Of a stretch of 64,000 nt of DNA, positions 46,654-54,565 are shown piece by piece (positions within the stretch are counted from its first letter, which is position 1; each line of letters opens with the position of its first letter). The notes below the pieces were generated by a model that did no database searches, was not told the origin of the DNA, and saw nothing but the letters and a program-made list of their open reading frames with translations. The stretch spans positions 196,641-260,640 of the forward strand of contig NZ_BMQQ01000006.1 in assembly GCF_014648195.1 (NCBI RefSeq), written 5' to 3'. Made by a program: the position numbers and the translations under genes. Source of the DNA: Streptomyces purpureus (GTDB lineage Bacteria > Actinomycetota > Actinomycetes > Streptomycetales > Streptomycetaceae).

Positions 46654-46692
46654 GCACAACTCTTGTGCCCTCTGCACGTATCCATCCATACT
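46654..46692 (+). promoter_or_regulatory. Promoter with dyad upstream of the receptor gene
   Basis: GCACAACTCTTGTGC (46654-46668) has six-base perfect arms around CTC. Its right arm forms the -35-like TTGTGC (46663-46668), and CATACT (46687-46692) 18 bases later may be the -10. A regulator bound here would block polymerase. It does not match the ARE consensus. Confidence 0.45.
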
Positions 46693-46781
46693 TGCTGTTT
46701 TCGACTGTGAAGTGCGAGCAGGCACGGAGCGCGCGCGAGGCCCCGACCGGGTATCGGGCTATGAGAGGGACGTGACCCCCA

Positions 46782-47435
46782 ATGGCGAAGCAGGATCGCG
46801 CGATTCGAACGCGCCAGGCGATCTTGGAAGCGGCCGCCACCGTCTTCGACGAGCGCGGCTACGAGGCCGCGAAGCTCACCGACATCCTGCAGCTGGCCCA
46901 GGTCACCAAGGGCGCGCTCTACTTCCACTTCCACTCCAAGGAAGACCTGGCCCACGCGGTGATCGACGCGCAGGTCTCGGCCGTCCCCGTCCCCATGCCA
47001 CAGGTCTCCAAGCTGCAGGAGTTCGTCGACATCGGCATGGTCTTCGCCCACCGGCTGACCACGGACAGGGTGCTGCGCGGCAGTGTCCGGCTCACGCTCG
47101 ACCAGGGCGGCAACGAGCTCAGCCGCAGCGGCCCGTACCGCGAGTGGACCGAGCTCAACCTCCGGGTCCTCAACGAGGCCAAGGAGCGCGGCGAGCTGCT
47201 GCCGCACGCGGACACCGAGGAGGTCGCCCCGCTCGTCGTGGGCGCGTACGCCGGGCTCAACCTGATGTCCCAGGCGCTCAACAACCCGGCGGACATGGAC
47301 CGCTGGGCGTCGTCGCTGTACCGGCACCTCCTGCCGAGCATCGCCGTGCCGGCCGTCCTCGCCATGCTCGACATGGAACAGGGTCGGGGCGCACGGGCGT
47401 TGGCGGCAGCCGAGGCCGCGACCACCACCGCGTAG
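46782..47435 (+). CDS. Gamma-butyrolactone receptor-type TetR repressor (ArpA/ScbR family)
   Basis: A 217-residue repressor. The HTH region (AAATVFDERGYEAAKLTDILQLAQVTKGALYFHFHSKEDLAHAV) is typical of the ArpA/ScbR family. Trp122 (GPYREWTEL) aligns with the ligand-contacting Trp of ArpA, which suggests a true receptor rather than a pseudo-receptor, but this needs structure-based comparison. The SDR and afsA-type genes nearby supply a cognate signal. The ATG at 46782 is preceded by a weak ribosome binding site. Two strong terminators follow. Confidence 0.9.
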   Translation: MAKQDRAIRTRQAILEAAATVFDERGYEAAKLTDILQLAQVTKGALYFHFHSKEDLAHAVIDAQVSAVPVPMPQVSKLQEFVDIGMVFAHRLTTDRVLRGSVRLTLDQGGNELSRSGPYREWTELNLRVLNEAKERGELLPHADTEEVAPLVVGAYAGLNLMSQALNNPADMDRWASSLYRHLLPSIAVPAVLAMLDMEQGRGARALAAAEAATTTA

Positions 47436-47440
47436 GCCGA

Positions 47441-47467
47441 TTTGAGCCCACACGTGGGCTCAAAAAA
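47441..47467 (+). terminator. Perfect intrinsic terminator after the receptor gene
   Basis: TTTGAGCCCAC (47441-47451) and GTGGGCTCAAA (47454-47464) pair perfectly around an AC loop and run into AAAAAA, so it works in both directions. Confidence 0.88.
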
Positions 47468-47539
47468 CATACCCGGCTCCCCGTTTTCTGAGGATGCTAC
47501 GAACTCTTCATCCGCCGTACGCCCGCCATTGAGGTTCCA

Positions 47540-47582
47540 AAGCGTACCCGCCGGTCCACAATCTGGACCGGCGGGTACGCTT
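47540..47582. terminator. 19-bp hairpin flanked by CATTGAGG repeats
   Basis: AAGCGTACCCGCCGGTCCA (47540-47558) and TGGACCGGCGGGTACGCTT (47564-47582) are perfectly inverted with a CAATC loop. CATTGAGG occurs on both sides, at 47527-47534 and 47583-47590. It is probably a second terminator insulating the SARP gene; the flanking direct repeat could be chance or a remnant of an insertion. Confidence 0.75.
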
Positions 47583-47640
47583 CATTGAGGCTCTGACGCA
47601 GACTTGATGGCTTGATACCCGGTCAAAACAGTCATATGCC

Positions 47641-47712
47641 CCCGGAGTTCGGTGCCGCTAATCCATACCTCCGGGTTTCTTATTGACATGCCTCCGGGTC
47701 TGCTTTTCTAAT
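47641..47712 (+). promoter_or_regulatory. SARP gene promoter with three CTCCGGG elements
   Basis: TTGACA (47683-47688) and TCTAAT (47707-47712) are 18 bases apart, 40 bases before the SARP start. CTCCGGG lies at 47669-47675 and 47692-47698 (23-base period, CCTCCGGGT in both), the second between the -35 and -10 boxes, with an inverted copy (CCCGGAG) at 47641-47647. This fits SARP-type heptamer repeats or a repressor's half-sites. Confidence 0.65.
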
Positions 47713-47751
47713 CGAACGTGGGCCGAGCCGCGCCAAGACTGAGGGGGCAGA

Positions 47752-48624
47752 GTGGACGTCCGGATCCTGGGGGGACTGTCAGTGCAGGAGAACGGGGTCT
47801 CGGTGACACCGACGGCCGCCGCTCCACAACAGGTCCTGGCGCTGCTGGCGGCCAAGGCGGACCAGGTCGTCCCCGTGGCCGTCCTCGTCGAGGAGCTGTG
47901 GCCCTCCGTCCCGCCCCGCGGCGCACGGGCCCTGCTCCAGGGGTACGTCCAGGAGTTGCGCGCCCTGATCACCACCGCGCTGCGCTCCGGTGAACCGCCC
48001 GAACCGGGCTCCTCGTGGCTGGAGCGCCGCACCGCCGACGCCGTCCTGGTCTCCCTGCCCGGCGGCTACCGGCTCGACACAGGTGGCGGCACCATCGACT
48101 CCTCGCAGTTCGAGCGGGCCACCGGCGCCGGGTACCGCGCCATGGAAGCCGGTGATTTACAGCGCGCCGCGCGCAGGCTCGGCGAGGGCCTGGCCCTCTG
48201 GCACGGTGAGGCCTTCGCGGGGGTGGCCGCCGGACCCCATCTGCGCGAGGAGATATCCCGCCTGGAGAAGTCCCGGCTCAGCGCCCTCGACCAGTGGGTG
48301 GAGGCGCAGCTGCGGCTCGGCCGCCACTTCGAGATGATCTCGGACCTCTCCGAACTGGTCGCCCAGTACCGCACCCACGAGCCGCTGCACGGCCAGTTCA
48401 TGGTGGCGCTGCTGCGCTGCGGCCGCCGCGACGAGGCCCTGGAGGTCTACCAGCGGCTCAGCAACGGCCTGAAGAAGGAATCCGGCGTCGAGCCGTCCGC
48501 GCGGCTGCGCAGGCTCCAGCGGTCCATCCTGACCCTCCGCGACGTGGCCCGGCCCAGGAGCCGGCCCACGCTGCCGGTACGGGTCCCGGCGGCGTCGTTC
48601 CTCCCGGCCGGCTCGTTCGTCTGA
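47752..48624 (+). CDS. SARP-family pathway activator with a TTA codon
   Basis: A 290-residue Streptomyces antibiotic regulatory protein. The N-terminal OmpR-like winged helix covers about residues 1-100 (VRILGGLSVQENG, VAVLVEELWPSVPPRGARALLQGYVQELR), and the BTAD domain covers about 110-265 (AGDLQRAARRLGEGLALWHGEAFAGV, YRTHEPLHGQFMVALLRCGRRDEALEVY). GTG at 47752 has GAGGGGG upstream. Codon 136 is TTA (48157-48159), the only in-frame TTA I noticed in the window, so translation should depend on the bldA tRNA. It is the most likely activator of the aminophenol genes. Confidence 0.92.
   Translation: MDVRILGGLSVQENGVSVTPTAAAPQQVLALLAAKADQVVPVAVLVEELWPSVPPRGARALLQGYVQELRALITTALRSGEPPEPGSSWLERRTADAVLVSLPGGYRLDTGGGTIDSSQFERATGAGYRAMEAGDLQRAARRLGEGLALWHGEAFAGVAAGPHLREEISRLEKSRLSALDQWVEAQLRLGRHFEMISDLSELVAQYRTHEPLHGQFMVALLRCGRRDEALEVYQRLSNGLKKESGVEPSARLRRLQRSILTLRDVARPRSRPTLPVRVPAASFLPAGSFV
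48157..48159 (+). promoter_or_regulatory. TTA codon in the SARP gene (bldA control point)
   Basis: GGT GAT TTA CAG encodes Gly-Asp-Leu-Gln at codons 134-137. In Streptomyces the UUA-reading tRNA is bldA, which becomes effective late in growth. Confidence 0.9.
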
Positions 48625-48660
48625 CAGCCCGACCCCGGCGGCAATTGGGAACAGCACGCA

Positions 48661-48699
48661 AGAGGGCGGGGCAGGACTTGTGGTCCTGCCCCGCCCTCT
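48661..48699. terminator. Bidirectional terminator between SARP and NAT genes
   Basis: AGAGGGCGGGGCAGGAC (48661-48677) and GTCCTGCCCCGCCCTCT (48683-48699) form a perfect 17-bp stem with a TTGTG loop, followed by GTTTCCCC. It separates two convergent genes. Confidence 0.88.
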
Positions 48700-48787
48700 G
48701 TTTCCCCCTCGGCCCTCGGCCTGGTTCCGTAGTGATCATCTCCGCGACGGCCAGGCCGATCCACACCGGCGCCGGAAGTCCGTCAAG

Positions 48788-49666
48788 TCATCCCTTCCGG
48801 GCGAAGAACCGCAGCAGCTCCCGCTCGTCCTCGTCGGTGAGCGCCACCGCGAACAGCTCCCGCAGAGCCAGCACCGTGTCCGCCGCGGACAGCTCCTGCC
48901 GCTCCTCGCGGCCGTCCGGGTACTCGGTCACCAGCACCTTGTCCTGAAGCAGCCGGCGCTCCTTCTCGCTCTCGCGCTGGGCCACCAGCTGCCCAACGAA
49001 CGGCGACCCGGGCCGGGTCGAGCTGAGGTAGTGCGCGGCCTCGAAGTCGATGCGGAACTGCGGCTCCTGCCGGAAGGCGTACATGTCGAACCAGTCGCCC
49101 CGCCGGGCACACTGCACGATCCAGTCGGGGCCGTCGGCGACCAGCCGCCACGTCCACTCGGCCACCGTCACCGTCGCCCCGTCCTCCAGCGGCATCGGGT
49201 CGATCAGCCCGCTGTGGCCGTAGCCGGCGTCCGCCAGCCAGATCCGGCCCTCCGCCCGCACCAGCAGCACGGTGTGGGTGCGGAAACGGCGCCGGGTCTC
49301 GCCCTGGCGGATCCGGGCGAGCAGCCGGGTGACCGGGAAGCCGAGGCGGTCGAGGGCGGCGGCGAGCAGGAGGTTGTTCTCGTAGCAGTAGCCGCCGCGG
49401 CCGGCTCGTACCAGCTTGTCCTGGATCCGGTCGAGGTCGAGCGAGACCGGGCGGCCCAGCGCGATGTCGACGTTCTCGAAGGTGATGGTGGACATGTGCC
49501 CGCGGTGCACGCGGGCCAGCGTGTCCGCGGTGGGCGTGCGCGCGCCGGTGAAGCCGATCCGGTCGAGATACGCGTCGAGGTCGAGGCGGTCGCTCTGCCA
49601 CTCCTGCGCGGTCTCCACCTCGGTGGGCAGGCCGTACGTTCCCAACATGGCGTCCGTTCCCAACAT
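48788..49666 (-). CDS. Arylamine N-acetyltransferase
   Basis: A 292-residue NAT. The Cys-His-Asp triad is Cys94 (RGGYCYENN), His131 (FRTHTVLL) and Asp146 (LADAGYGHSG). NATs acetylate aromatic amines and in S. griseus a NAT acetylates 2-aminophenols, which suits the 3-hydroxyanthranilate predicted from the downstream genes. NAT-fold enzymes also act as amide synthases in ansamycin assembly, but no polyketide synthase is visible. ATG at 49666 has GAGGAGA upstream. The N-terminus has a small MLGT duplication. It is the last gene of a minus-strand run beginning with the esterase. Confidence 0.92.
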   Translation of the reverse strand: MLGTDAMLGTYGLPTEVETAQEWQSDRLDLDAYLDRIGFTGARTPTADTLARVHRGHMSTITFENVDIALGRPVSLDLDRIQDKLVRAGRGGYCYENNLLLAAALDRLGFPVTRLLARIRQGETRRRFRTHTVLLVRAEGRIWLADAGYGHSGLIDPMPLEDGATVTVAEWTWRLVADGPDWIVQCARRGDWFDMYAFRQEPQFRIDFEAAHYLSSTRPGSPFVGQLVAQRESEKERRLLQDKVLVTEYPDGREERQELSAADTVLALRELFAVALTDEDERELLRFFARKG

Positions 49667-49724
49667 GCCGTGCTCTCCTCAGGGTTCGTGCCGGTTCGGG
49701 TACCGGTCGGATTTCGGGTACCGG

Positions 49725-50663
49725 TCAGATGCGGTAGGGCTCTTCGGGGCGGTGCGGGTCGGGGCGGAACATCTCCGGCGGGATCGTGTCCGGGCACACC
49801 GCGTCCGGGTCGATGGCGGTGACGGCGAAACCGTCGCCTCTCCACGCCTCAGGCCCGGCCGGGGCGGGCACCGTAGGTCCCGGCGCCGTAGCTCCCGGCT
49901 CCGCCGGCAGCTTCAGCGCGGCCGCGAGGCCGGCCGCCAGCGCCGCGCCGAGGACGGGCCCGACGAGATAGGCCACCAGGAAGCCGGTGTTGCCGGACAT
50001 CAGCGCGGGCCCGAACTGGCGGGCCGGATTGACCGAGCCGCCCGACACCGGGCCCAGGACGGCGATGAAGCCGGTGATGCACAGCCCCACCGCGCCTGGG
50101 ATCAGCCACTCCCAGCGCGGCCTGATCAGCAGCGCGGCCACGATCGTCATGCACACCAGCTGCGCGACGGTCTCGGCGGCGAGCACGCCCCAGAACCCCC
50201 AGCCGGGCGACGGCGCCACCGCCGCGTACCCGACCTGCGGCAGGCCGACCGTGGGGCCCCAGACCAGGCCCGCGAGCCAGGTCCCGGCGACCGCGCCGGT
50301 CATCTGCGCCACGCAGAAGGGCAGCACGTCCCGGCCGGGGAAGACCCGCAGCATCCACAGCCCGATGCTCACCGAAGGGTTCATGTGCCCCGCGGTCTTC
50401 CGGCTCATCGAGTAATGGATGATCGCGGTGTTGACGACGCCGAAGAACACGCCCATCGCCACGAACGCCGCCTGCCCCCTCAGTACGGAGCCGAGCGGCG
50501 CGTCCGGGGCGAAGATCCAGCGGGCGCTGGTGACGATGAGGAACAGGATCCCCGCGGTGATCAGGAACTCCAGGAGCACCGTGCGCCCCCGGGGCGGGAG
50601 GTAGCGCCCGATCGCCGCCCTGGACGGCTTCCGGTGGCTGCCTGGCAGGCGGTGGTTGTCCAT
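49725..50663 (-). CDS. MIP-family (aquaporin/glyceroporin-like) channel with C-terminal tail
   Basis: A 312-residue membrane protein with six predicted helices and both aquaporin boxes: HMNPSVSIG (first, NPS rather than NPA) and SVNPARQFGP (second, NPA). A hydrophilic, Pro-rich C-terminal extension of about 75 residues (with DPDAVCPDTIPPEMFRPD) is unusual. The first box carries Ser instead of Ala, and the selectivity residues cannot be judged without a model. It lies between asnB and nat genes on the same strand, and export or uptake of a small neutral compound linked to the pathway is possible. Confidence 0.85.
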   Translation of the reverse strand: MDNHRLPGSHRKPSRAAIGRYLPPRGRTVLLEFLITAGILFLIVTSARWIFAPDAPLGSVLRGQAAFVAMGVFFGVVNTAIIHYSMSRKTAGHMNPSVSIGLWMLRVFPGRDVLPFCVAQMTGAVAGTWLAGLVWGPTVGLPQVGYAAVAPSPGWGFWGVLAAETVAQLVCMTIVAALLIRPRWEWLIPGAVGLCITGFIAVLGPVSGGSVNPARQFGPALMSGNTGFLVAYLVGPVLGAALAAGLAAALKLPAEPGATAPGPTVPAPAGPEAWRGDGFAVTAIDPDAVCPDTIPPEMFRPDPHRPEEPYRI

Positions 50664-50773
50664 CGTTCGTACTCCGTGTGTCCGGTGGGGCGGGTGATAC
50701 GTGGCCCTGGAACGCCGGTACGCCGGGCACCGCCCGGAGGCGGTACCCGGCGCCTGGCAGGGCAGCGGTCTGC

Positions 50774-52630
50774 TCAGAGCTCCACGCGGACGTCGTACTC
50801 GGCGACCCAGGCGTTGAACTCGACCAGGCGCTCCATCACGGCGCGGGTACCCCACAGACCGCCGAGCGCCGAGTACTCCTCCAGCGGCTTGTCCAGCAGC
50901 TTCTGGATCCCCTCACGGGAGACCAGGCGCAGCACCGGCGAGCCGTCGTACAGCAGCTCCTCGACCTTGGCGCGCAGGGCGCGGACGTACTCCAGGTCCT
51001 GGGTGGAGGGGTACGGGCTCTTCTTGCGCTCCAGCACCGACTCGGGCAGGACGTGCGCGGCGGCCGCGCGCAGAAGGCTCTTCTCCCGGCCGTCGAAGTT
51101 CTTCATCTCCCACGGCACGTTGTAGACGTACTCGACGAGCCGGTGGTCGGTGAAGGGGACGCGGACCTCGAGGCTCGCGGACATCGAGATCCGGTCCTTG
51201 CGGTCGAGCAGGAACTTCTCCCAGTGGGTGATGTTGAGCCAGGTCAGTTCCTTCATCCTGGTCTCGTGGGCGGAGTCGCCGGGCAGGCGGGGCACGGCCT
51301 CCAGGGTCTCGGCGTAGCGCCGCTTGACGTACTCCTCCAGGCCGAGCCGGTCCCAGAGGCCGATCTCCTTGATCGTGCCGAGGCCGCCGAGCCGGCGCCA
51401 GGCGTCGTACCACGGGAAGGTGTCGCCGTTCACCGCCTCCTCGTCGAAGAACCAGTTGTAGCCGCCGAAGATCTCGTCGGCCGCCTCGCCCGAGAGGGCC
51501 ACCGTGACGCGCTCCTTGAGCGCCTTGCACAGGTGGTAGAGGGAGTGCTCCATGTCGCCGGTGGAGACCGGCAGGTCCTGGGCGCGCAGCACCCGGGCGC
51601 GGACGGACTCGTCGAGGATGTCGGTGTTCTCCAGCTCCACGATGACGTGGTCGGCGCCCGCGTGCCCCGCGACGTCGACGGCGTACGGCGTGTCCGGGTC
51701 CATCCAGATGCCGTTGTCCCGGAACGTCTCGCCGTGGTCCTTGAAGTCCACGGAGAACGCCGTGATGCGCTCCGTCTTGCCCTGGTCGCGCAGGACCTTG
51801 GCGGCGAGCGCGGTCACCGCGCTGGAGTCCAGGCCGCCGGAGAGCAGCGTGCCCACCTTCACGTCGGCGATCAGCTGCCGCTCGATGATGTCCTCGAGGA
51901 GGCCGCGGACCGTCCCGATCGTGGTGTCGAGGTCGTCGGTGTGCTCGCGCGCCTCGAGCCGCCAGTACGTACGGACCGTGTGCCCGTCGCGGGAGAAGCG
52001 GACGGAGGTGCCGGGGACGACCTCGTGCATGCCCTTGAAGACGGCGTGCCCGGGGGTGTTGATGATGGCGAAGATCTCCGCCAGGCCCTCGGCGTCGACG
52101 ACCGCCTCGGCCTCAGGGTGCGCCAGGATCGACTTGGCCTCGGAGCCGAACAGCACACCGTCGGCGGTGGGGTAGTAGTAGAGCGGCTTGACGCCCATCC
52201 GGTCGCGCACGAGCAGGAGTTCCTCGGTGCGCGGGTCCCAGATCGCCAGCGCGTACATGCCGTTGAGCCGCTCGGCGAACGCGTCGCCCCACTCCAGGTA
52301 GGCGTGCAGGACCACCTCGGTGTCGCTGTGGGTGCGGAACCGGTGGCCGAGGCTGGTCAGTTCCTCCTTCAGCTCCAGGAAGTTGTAGACCTCGCCGGTG
52401 TAGACGAGGACGGGCTGCCCGTCGTCGCTGCCGTCGACGTGCATCGGCTGACGGCCGTTCTCCAGGTCGATGATGGAGAGCCGGCGGTGGCCGAGGGCGG
52501 CGTGCCGCGACAGCCAGATGCCGCCGTCGTCCGGGCCGCGGCACTCCAGGGTCCGGGTCATGGCCGAGGCCGTGTCCCCGGCGAGCGTCAGATCACGGTC
52601 GTAACCGACCCAGCCGGTGAGTCCGCACAT
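50774..52630 (-). CDS. Glutamine-dependent asparagine synthetase-like amidotransferase
   Basis: A 618-residue AsnB-type enzyme. The N-terminal class II glutaminase has the catalytic Cys2 (MCGLTGWVGY) and GPDDGG/RLSIIDL patches. The C-terminal ATP-pyrophosphatase domain has the PPi loop SGGLDSSA near residue 250 and conserved SGEAADEIFGGYN. Both halves look functional, so ammonia from glutamine is transferred to an activated carboxylate. In this cluster the acceptor could be the carboxyl of 3-hydroxyanthranilate, as PhzH does with phenazine-1-carboxylate. Housekeeping asparagine synthesis is an alternative. Confidence 0.93.
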   Translation of the reverse strand: MCGLTGWVGYDRDLTLAGDTASAMTRTLECRGPDDGGIWLSRHAALGHRRLSIIDLENGRQPMHVDGSDDGQPVLVYTGEVYNFLELKEELTSLGHRFRTHSDTEVVLHAYLEWGDAFAERLNGMYALAIWDPRTEELLLVRDRMGVKPLYYYPTADGVLFGSEAKSILAHPEAEAVVDAEGLAEIFAIINTPGHAVFKGMHEVVPGTSVRFSRDGHTVRTYWRLEAREHTDDLDTTIGTVRGLLEDIIERQLIADVKVGTLLSGGLDSSAVTALAAKVLRDQGKTERITAFSVDFKDHGETFRDNGIWMDPDTPYAVDVAGHAGADHVIVELENTDILDESVRARVLRAQDLPVSTGDMEHSLYHLCKALKERVTVALSGEAADEIFGGYNWFFDEEAVNGDTFPWYDAWRRLGGLGTIKEIGLWDRLGLEEYVKRRYAETLEAVPRLPGDSAHETRMKELTWLNITHWEKFLLDRKDRISMSASLEVRVPFTDHRLVEYVYNVPWEMKNFDGREKSLLRAAAAHVLPESVLERKKSPYPSTQDLEYVRALRAKVEELLYDGSPVLRLVSREGIQKLLDKPLEEYSALGGLWGTRAVMERLVEFNAWVAEYDVRVEL

Positions 52631-52698
52631 GGCGCCTCAGTTCCTTTCTCGGGCTCCCCGGGGTTCGCCCGGGGCAGTGGTGAGCGGGGGGTACGCCG

Positions 52699-54387
52699 TC
52701 AGGGGCGCGGGACCGGGACCCAGCCGGCGGTGTCCCAGTGGGCGAGCTGGCGCAGCGCGGACGGCGTGCCCACGCGGGCCACGTTCTCGCCGCCGAGGAG
52801 CAGCGTGCTGGGCCGGTCCGGTGAGAAGACCGGCCAGTGCGGTGCGTTCGGGCTGCTGGGGGCCTTGCCCCGGGCGAACGAGGCGATCAGGTCGATGAAG
52901 GTGTCCGACACCAGACGCTCCAGCGGGCCGTCGCCGTAGTGCGGGGCGTTGACCGGGATGCCGTACGTGCCGAACAGGAACTTCGACGTGGCCTCGTGCG
53001 GGGTGCCGGTCAGCGGCGGGGCGACCGGGTGCGCGAACTCCATCAGATAGCTGGGGACGTCCGGCCGCTCGCGGGCCTGCCGCTCGGCGAGCCGGGTGAT
53101 CTGGTAGCGGAAGAGGCTGTCGCCCCAGATCGCGCCCCAGATGGAGACCGGGTCCTGGGGGAGGCCGTCGATGGTGGCGGCCCTGCGGTAGGCGGAGATC
53201 GTCGCGTCGACCTCGGTCTGGGCGACATGGACCGCGCCCTTGTCGAGCACGGCACGGATCGCGTCCCGCAGCTCGGCGTCGTTGGTGGGGTGCGGGCCGG
53301 GGAAGGGGTAGCCGGGGCCGGTGGTGAAGAACGACCCTTCGGTGCGCCCGTAGACGGCCAGCGTCGGCAGGGCGGGGGTGGGCATGGCGTGGTCGTGGCC
53401 GAGCATCCAGCGGCCGTCGACGACCGGGCCGCGGTACTCCCGCCAGGTGTCGACCTCACGCTGGGTCGGACTGCCGGAGAAGAGCTGCTCCCAGGTGTCC
53501 TTCAGCCGGTCGGCGGGGACCTGGCGCAGCCCCTTGACGGTGGTGCCGAGCTTGCGCGCGATCAGCTCGAAGACCTCGTGGGAGTCCTCGGGGGTGAGCG
53601 TGCTGGCCGGCTCCCACACATGCTTGACGCTGATCGGCACGATCCGCTGGATGATGCCCCGGAATTCGGGGAGCTGGGCGAGCTGCCAGGTGGAGGAGCC
53701 GCCCGCGGAGGTGCCGGTCAGGGTGATGTTGTCCGGGTCGCCGCCGAACGCGGCGGCGTTGCGCCGGACCCAGTGCACCAGGGCCGCCTGGTCCTGCAGG
53801 CCCCAGTTCGAGTACGCGCGGGTGCGCGGGTCGGCCAGGTCCTCGTGCAGACCCCAGCCCAGCACGCCCAGGCGGTAGTTGAAGGTGATGACGACCATGT
53901 CGCCGCGGGCGGCCGGGCGGGCGCCGTCGAAGTCGGGCTCGCTGCCGGCGCCGAGGAACCAGCCACCGCCGTGGATGTAGATCACCACCGGGCGGGAGCC
54001 CTTGGTGTCCGGGGTCCAGACGTTGGCGTAGAGGCTGTCCTCGCTGGAGCCCGGCAGATACGTCTGGTACGAGACCGGCGCGAAGCGGGTGGCGTCGCGT
54101 ACCCCGCTCCAGGGGGTGACCGACCGTGGTGAGCAGTAGCGCAGCGCGCCGACCGGGGGAGCGGCGTACGGCACCCCGCGGAAGACCGAAAGACCGCCGC
54201 CGCGCTCGCCGGCTATGAGTCCGCCGCTGATTCTGGTGACGACCGGCCCGGAGGCGCCGTCGCCCTCCTGGTCCGTACGCTCGCGGGCCTGGGCCGCGGT
54301 GGGTACGGTCACGGCCGCCGCCAGCGCGGCAGCGGCCGCCACGACAGAACGTCTCCGAGGCTCATGAGCAACTCCCGACTGGGACAT
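52699..54387 (-). CDS. Secreted type-B carboxylesterase
   Basis: A 562-residue alpha/beta hydrolase. A twin-arginine-like signal (EPRRRSVVAAAAAL) is followed by the esterase domain with oxyanion HGGGW (139-143) and Ser227 in GTSAGGSS. The His-Glu partners are likely in the segment after EVDT and near LMEFAHPV. ATG at 54387 has GGGGAG upstream. A TTG at 54393 is upstream in frame. It is the first gene of the esterase-asnB-mip-nat run and is divergent from the SRPBCC gene. It may hydrolyse an ester in the pathway or outside the cell. Confidence 0.85.
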   Translation of the reverse strand: MSQSGVAHEPRRRSVVAAAAALAAAVTVPTAAQARERTDQEGDGASGPVVTRISGGLIAGERGGGLSVFRGVPYAAPPVGALRYCSPRSVTPWSGVRDATRFAPVSYQTYLPGSSEDSLYANVWTPDTKGSRPVVIYIHGGGWFLGAGSEPDFDGARPAARGDMVVITFNYRLGVLGWGLHEDLADPRTRAYSNWGLQDQAALVHWVRRNAAAFGGDPDNITLTGTSAGGSSTWQLAQLPEFRGIIQRIVPISVKHVWEPASTLTPEDSHEVFELIARKLGTTVKGLRQVPADRLKDTWEQLFSGSPTQREVDTWREYRGPVVDGRWMLGHDHAMPTPALPTLAVYGRTEGSFFTTGPGYPFPGPHPTNDAELRDAIRAVLDKGAVHVAQTEVDATISAYRRAATIDGLPQDPVSIWGAIWGDSLFRYQITRLAERQARERPDVPSYLMEFAHPVAPPLTGTPHEATSKFLFGTYGIPVNAPHYGDGPLERLVSDTFIDLIASFARGKAPSSPNAPHWPVFSPDRPSTLLLGGENVARVGTPSALRQLAHWDTAGWVPVPRP

Positions 54388-54400
54388 ATACAAACTCCCC

Positions 54401-54418
54401 GTGCGTACGGTGCGTACG
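54401..54418. repeat. Tandem 9-base repeat between esterase and SRPBCC genes
   Basis: GTGCGTACG occurs twice without a gap (54401-54409, 54410-54418). It lies 14 bases upstream of the esterase start in the divergent promoter region, and could bind a regulator. Confidence 0.55.
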
Positions 54419-54491
54419 AATGCCGAATGAGGCGACGATCGTGATGCTGCCTCAGCGGCTCGGAGGGGCCAATGCCGGTCGGCGTACTCAG

Positions 54492-54511
54492 TCAGGTCCC
54501 CGAAGACCTGA
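54492..54511. promoter_or_regulatory. Operator-like inverted repeat upstream of the SRPBCC gene
   Basis: TCAGGTC (54492-54498) and GACCTGA (54505-54511) are perfectly inverted with six bases between. It lies 55-75 bases upstream of the SRPBCC start and about 105 bases upstream of the esterase start. Confidence 0.55.
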
Positions 54512-54565
54512 CGGATTCACGCCGGGGCCTTTGAGCGGGCCCCACGGCATCGGCAGGATCTAGCC

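Noticed and set aside
48788-49666. Ansamycin-type amide synthase
   Set aside because: The NAT fold is shared, but no AHBA synthase or polyketide synthase is present in the window, so arylamine acetylation is the simpler reading.
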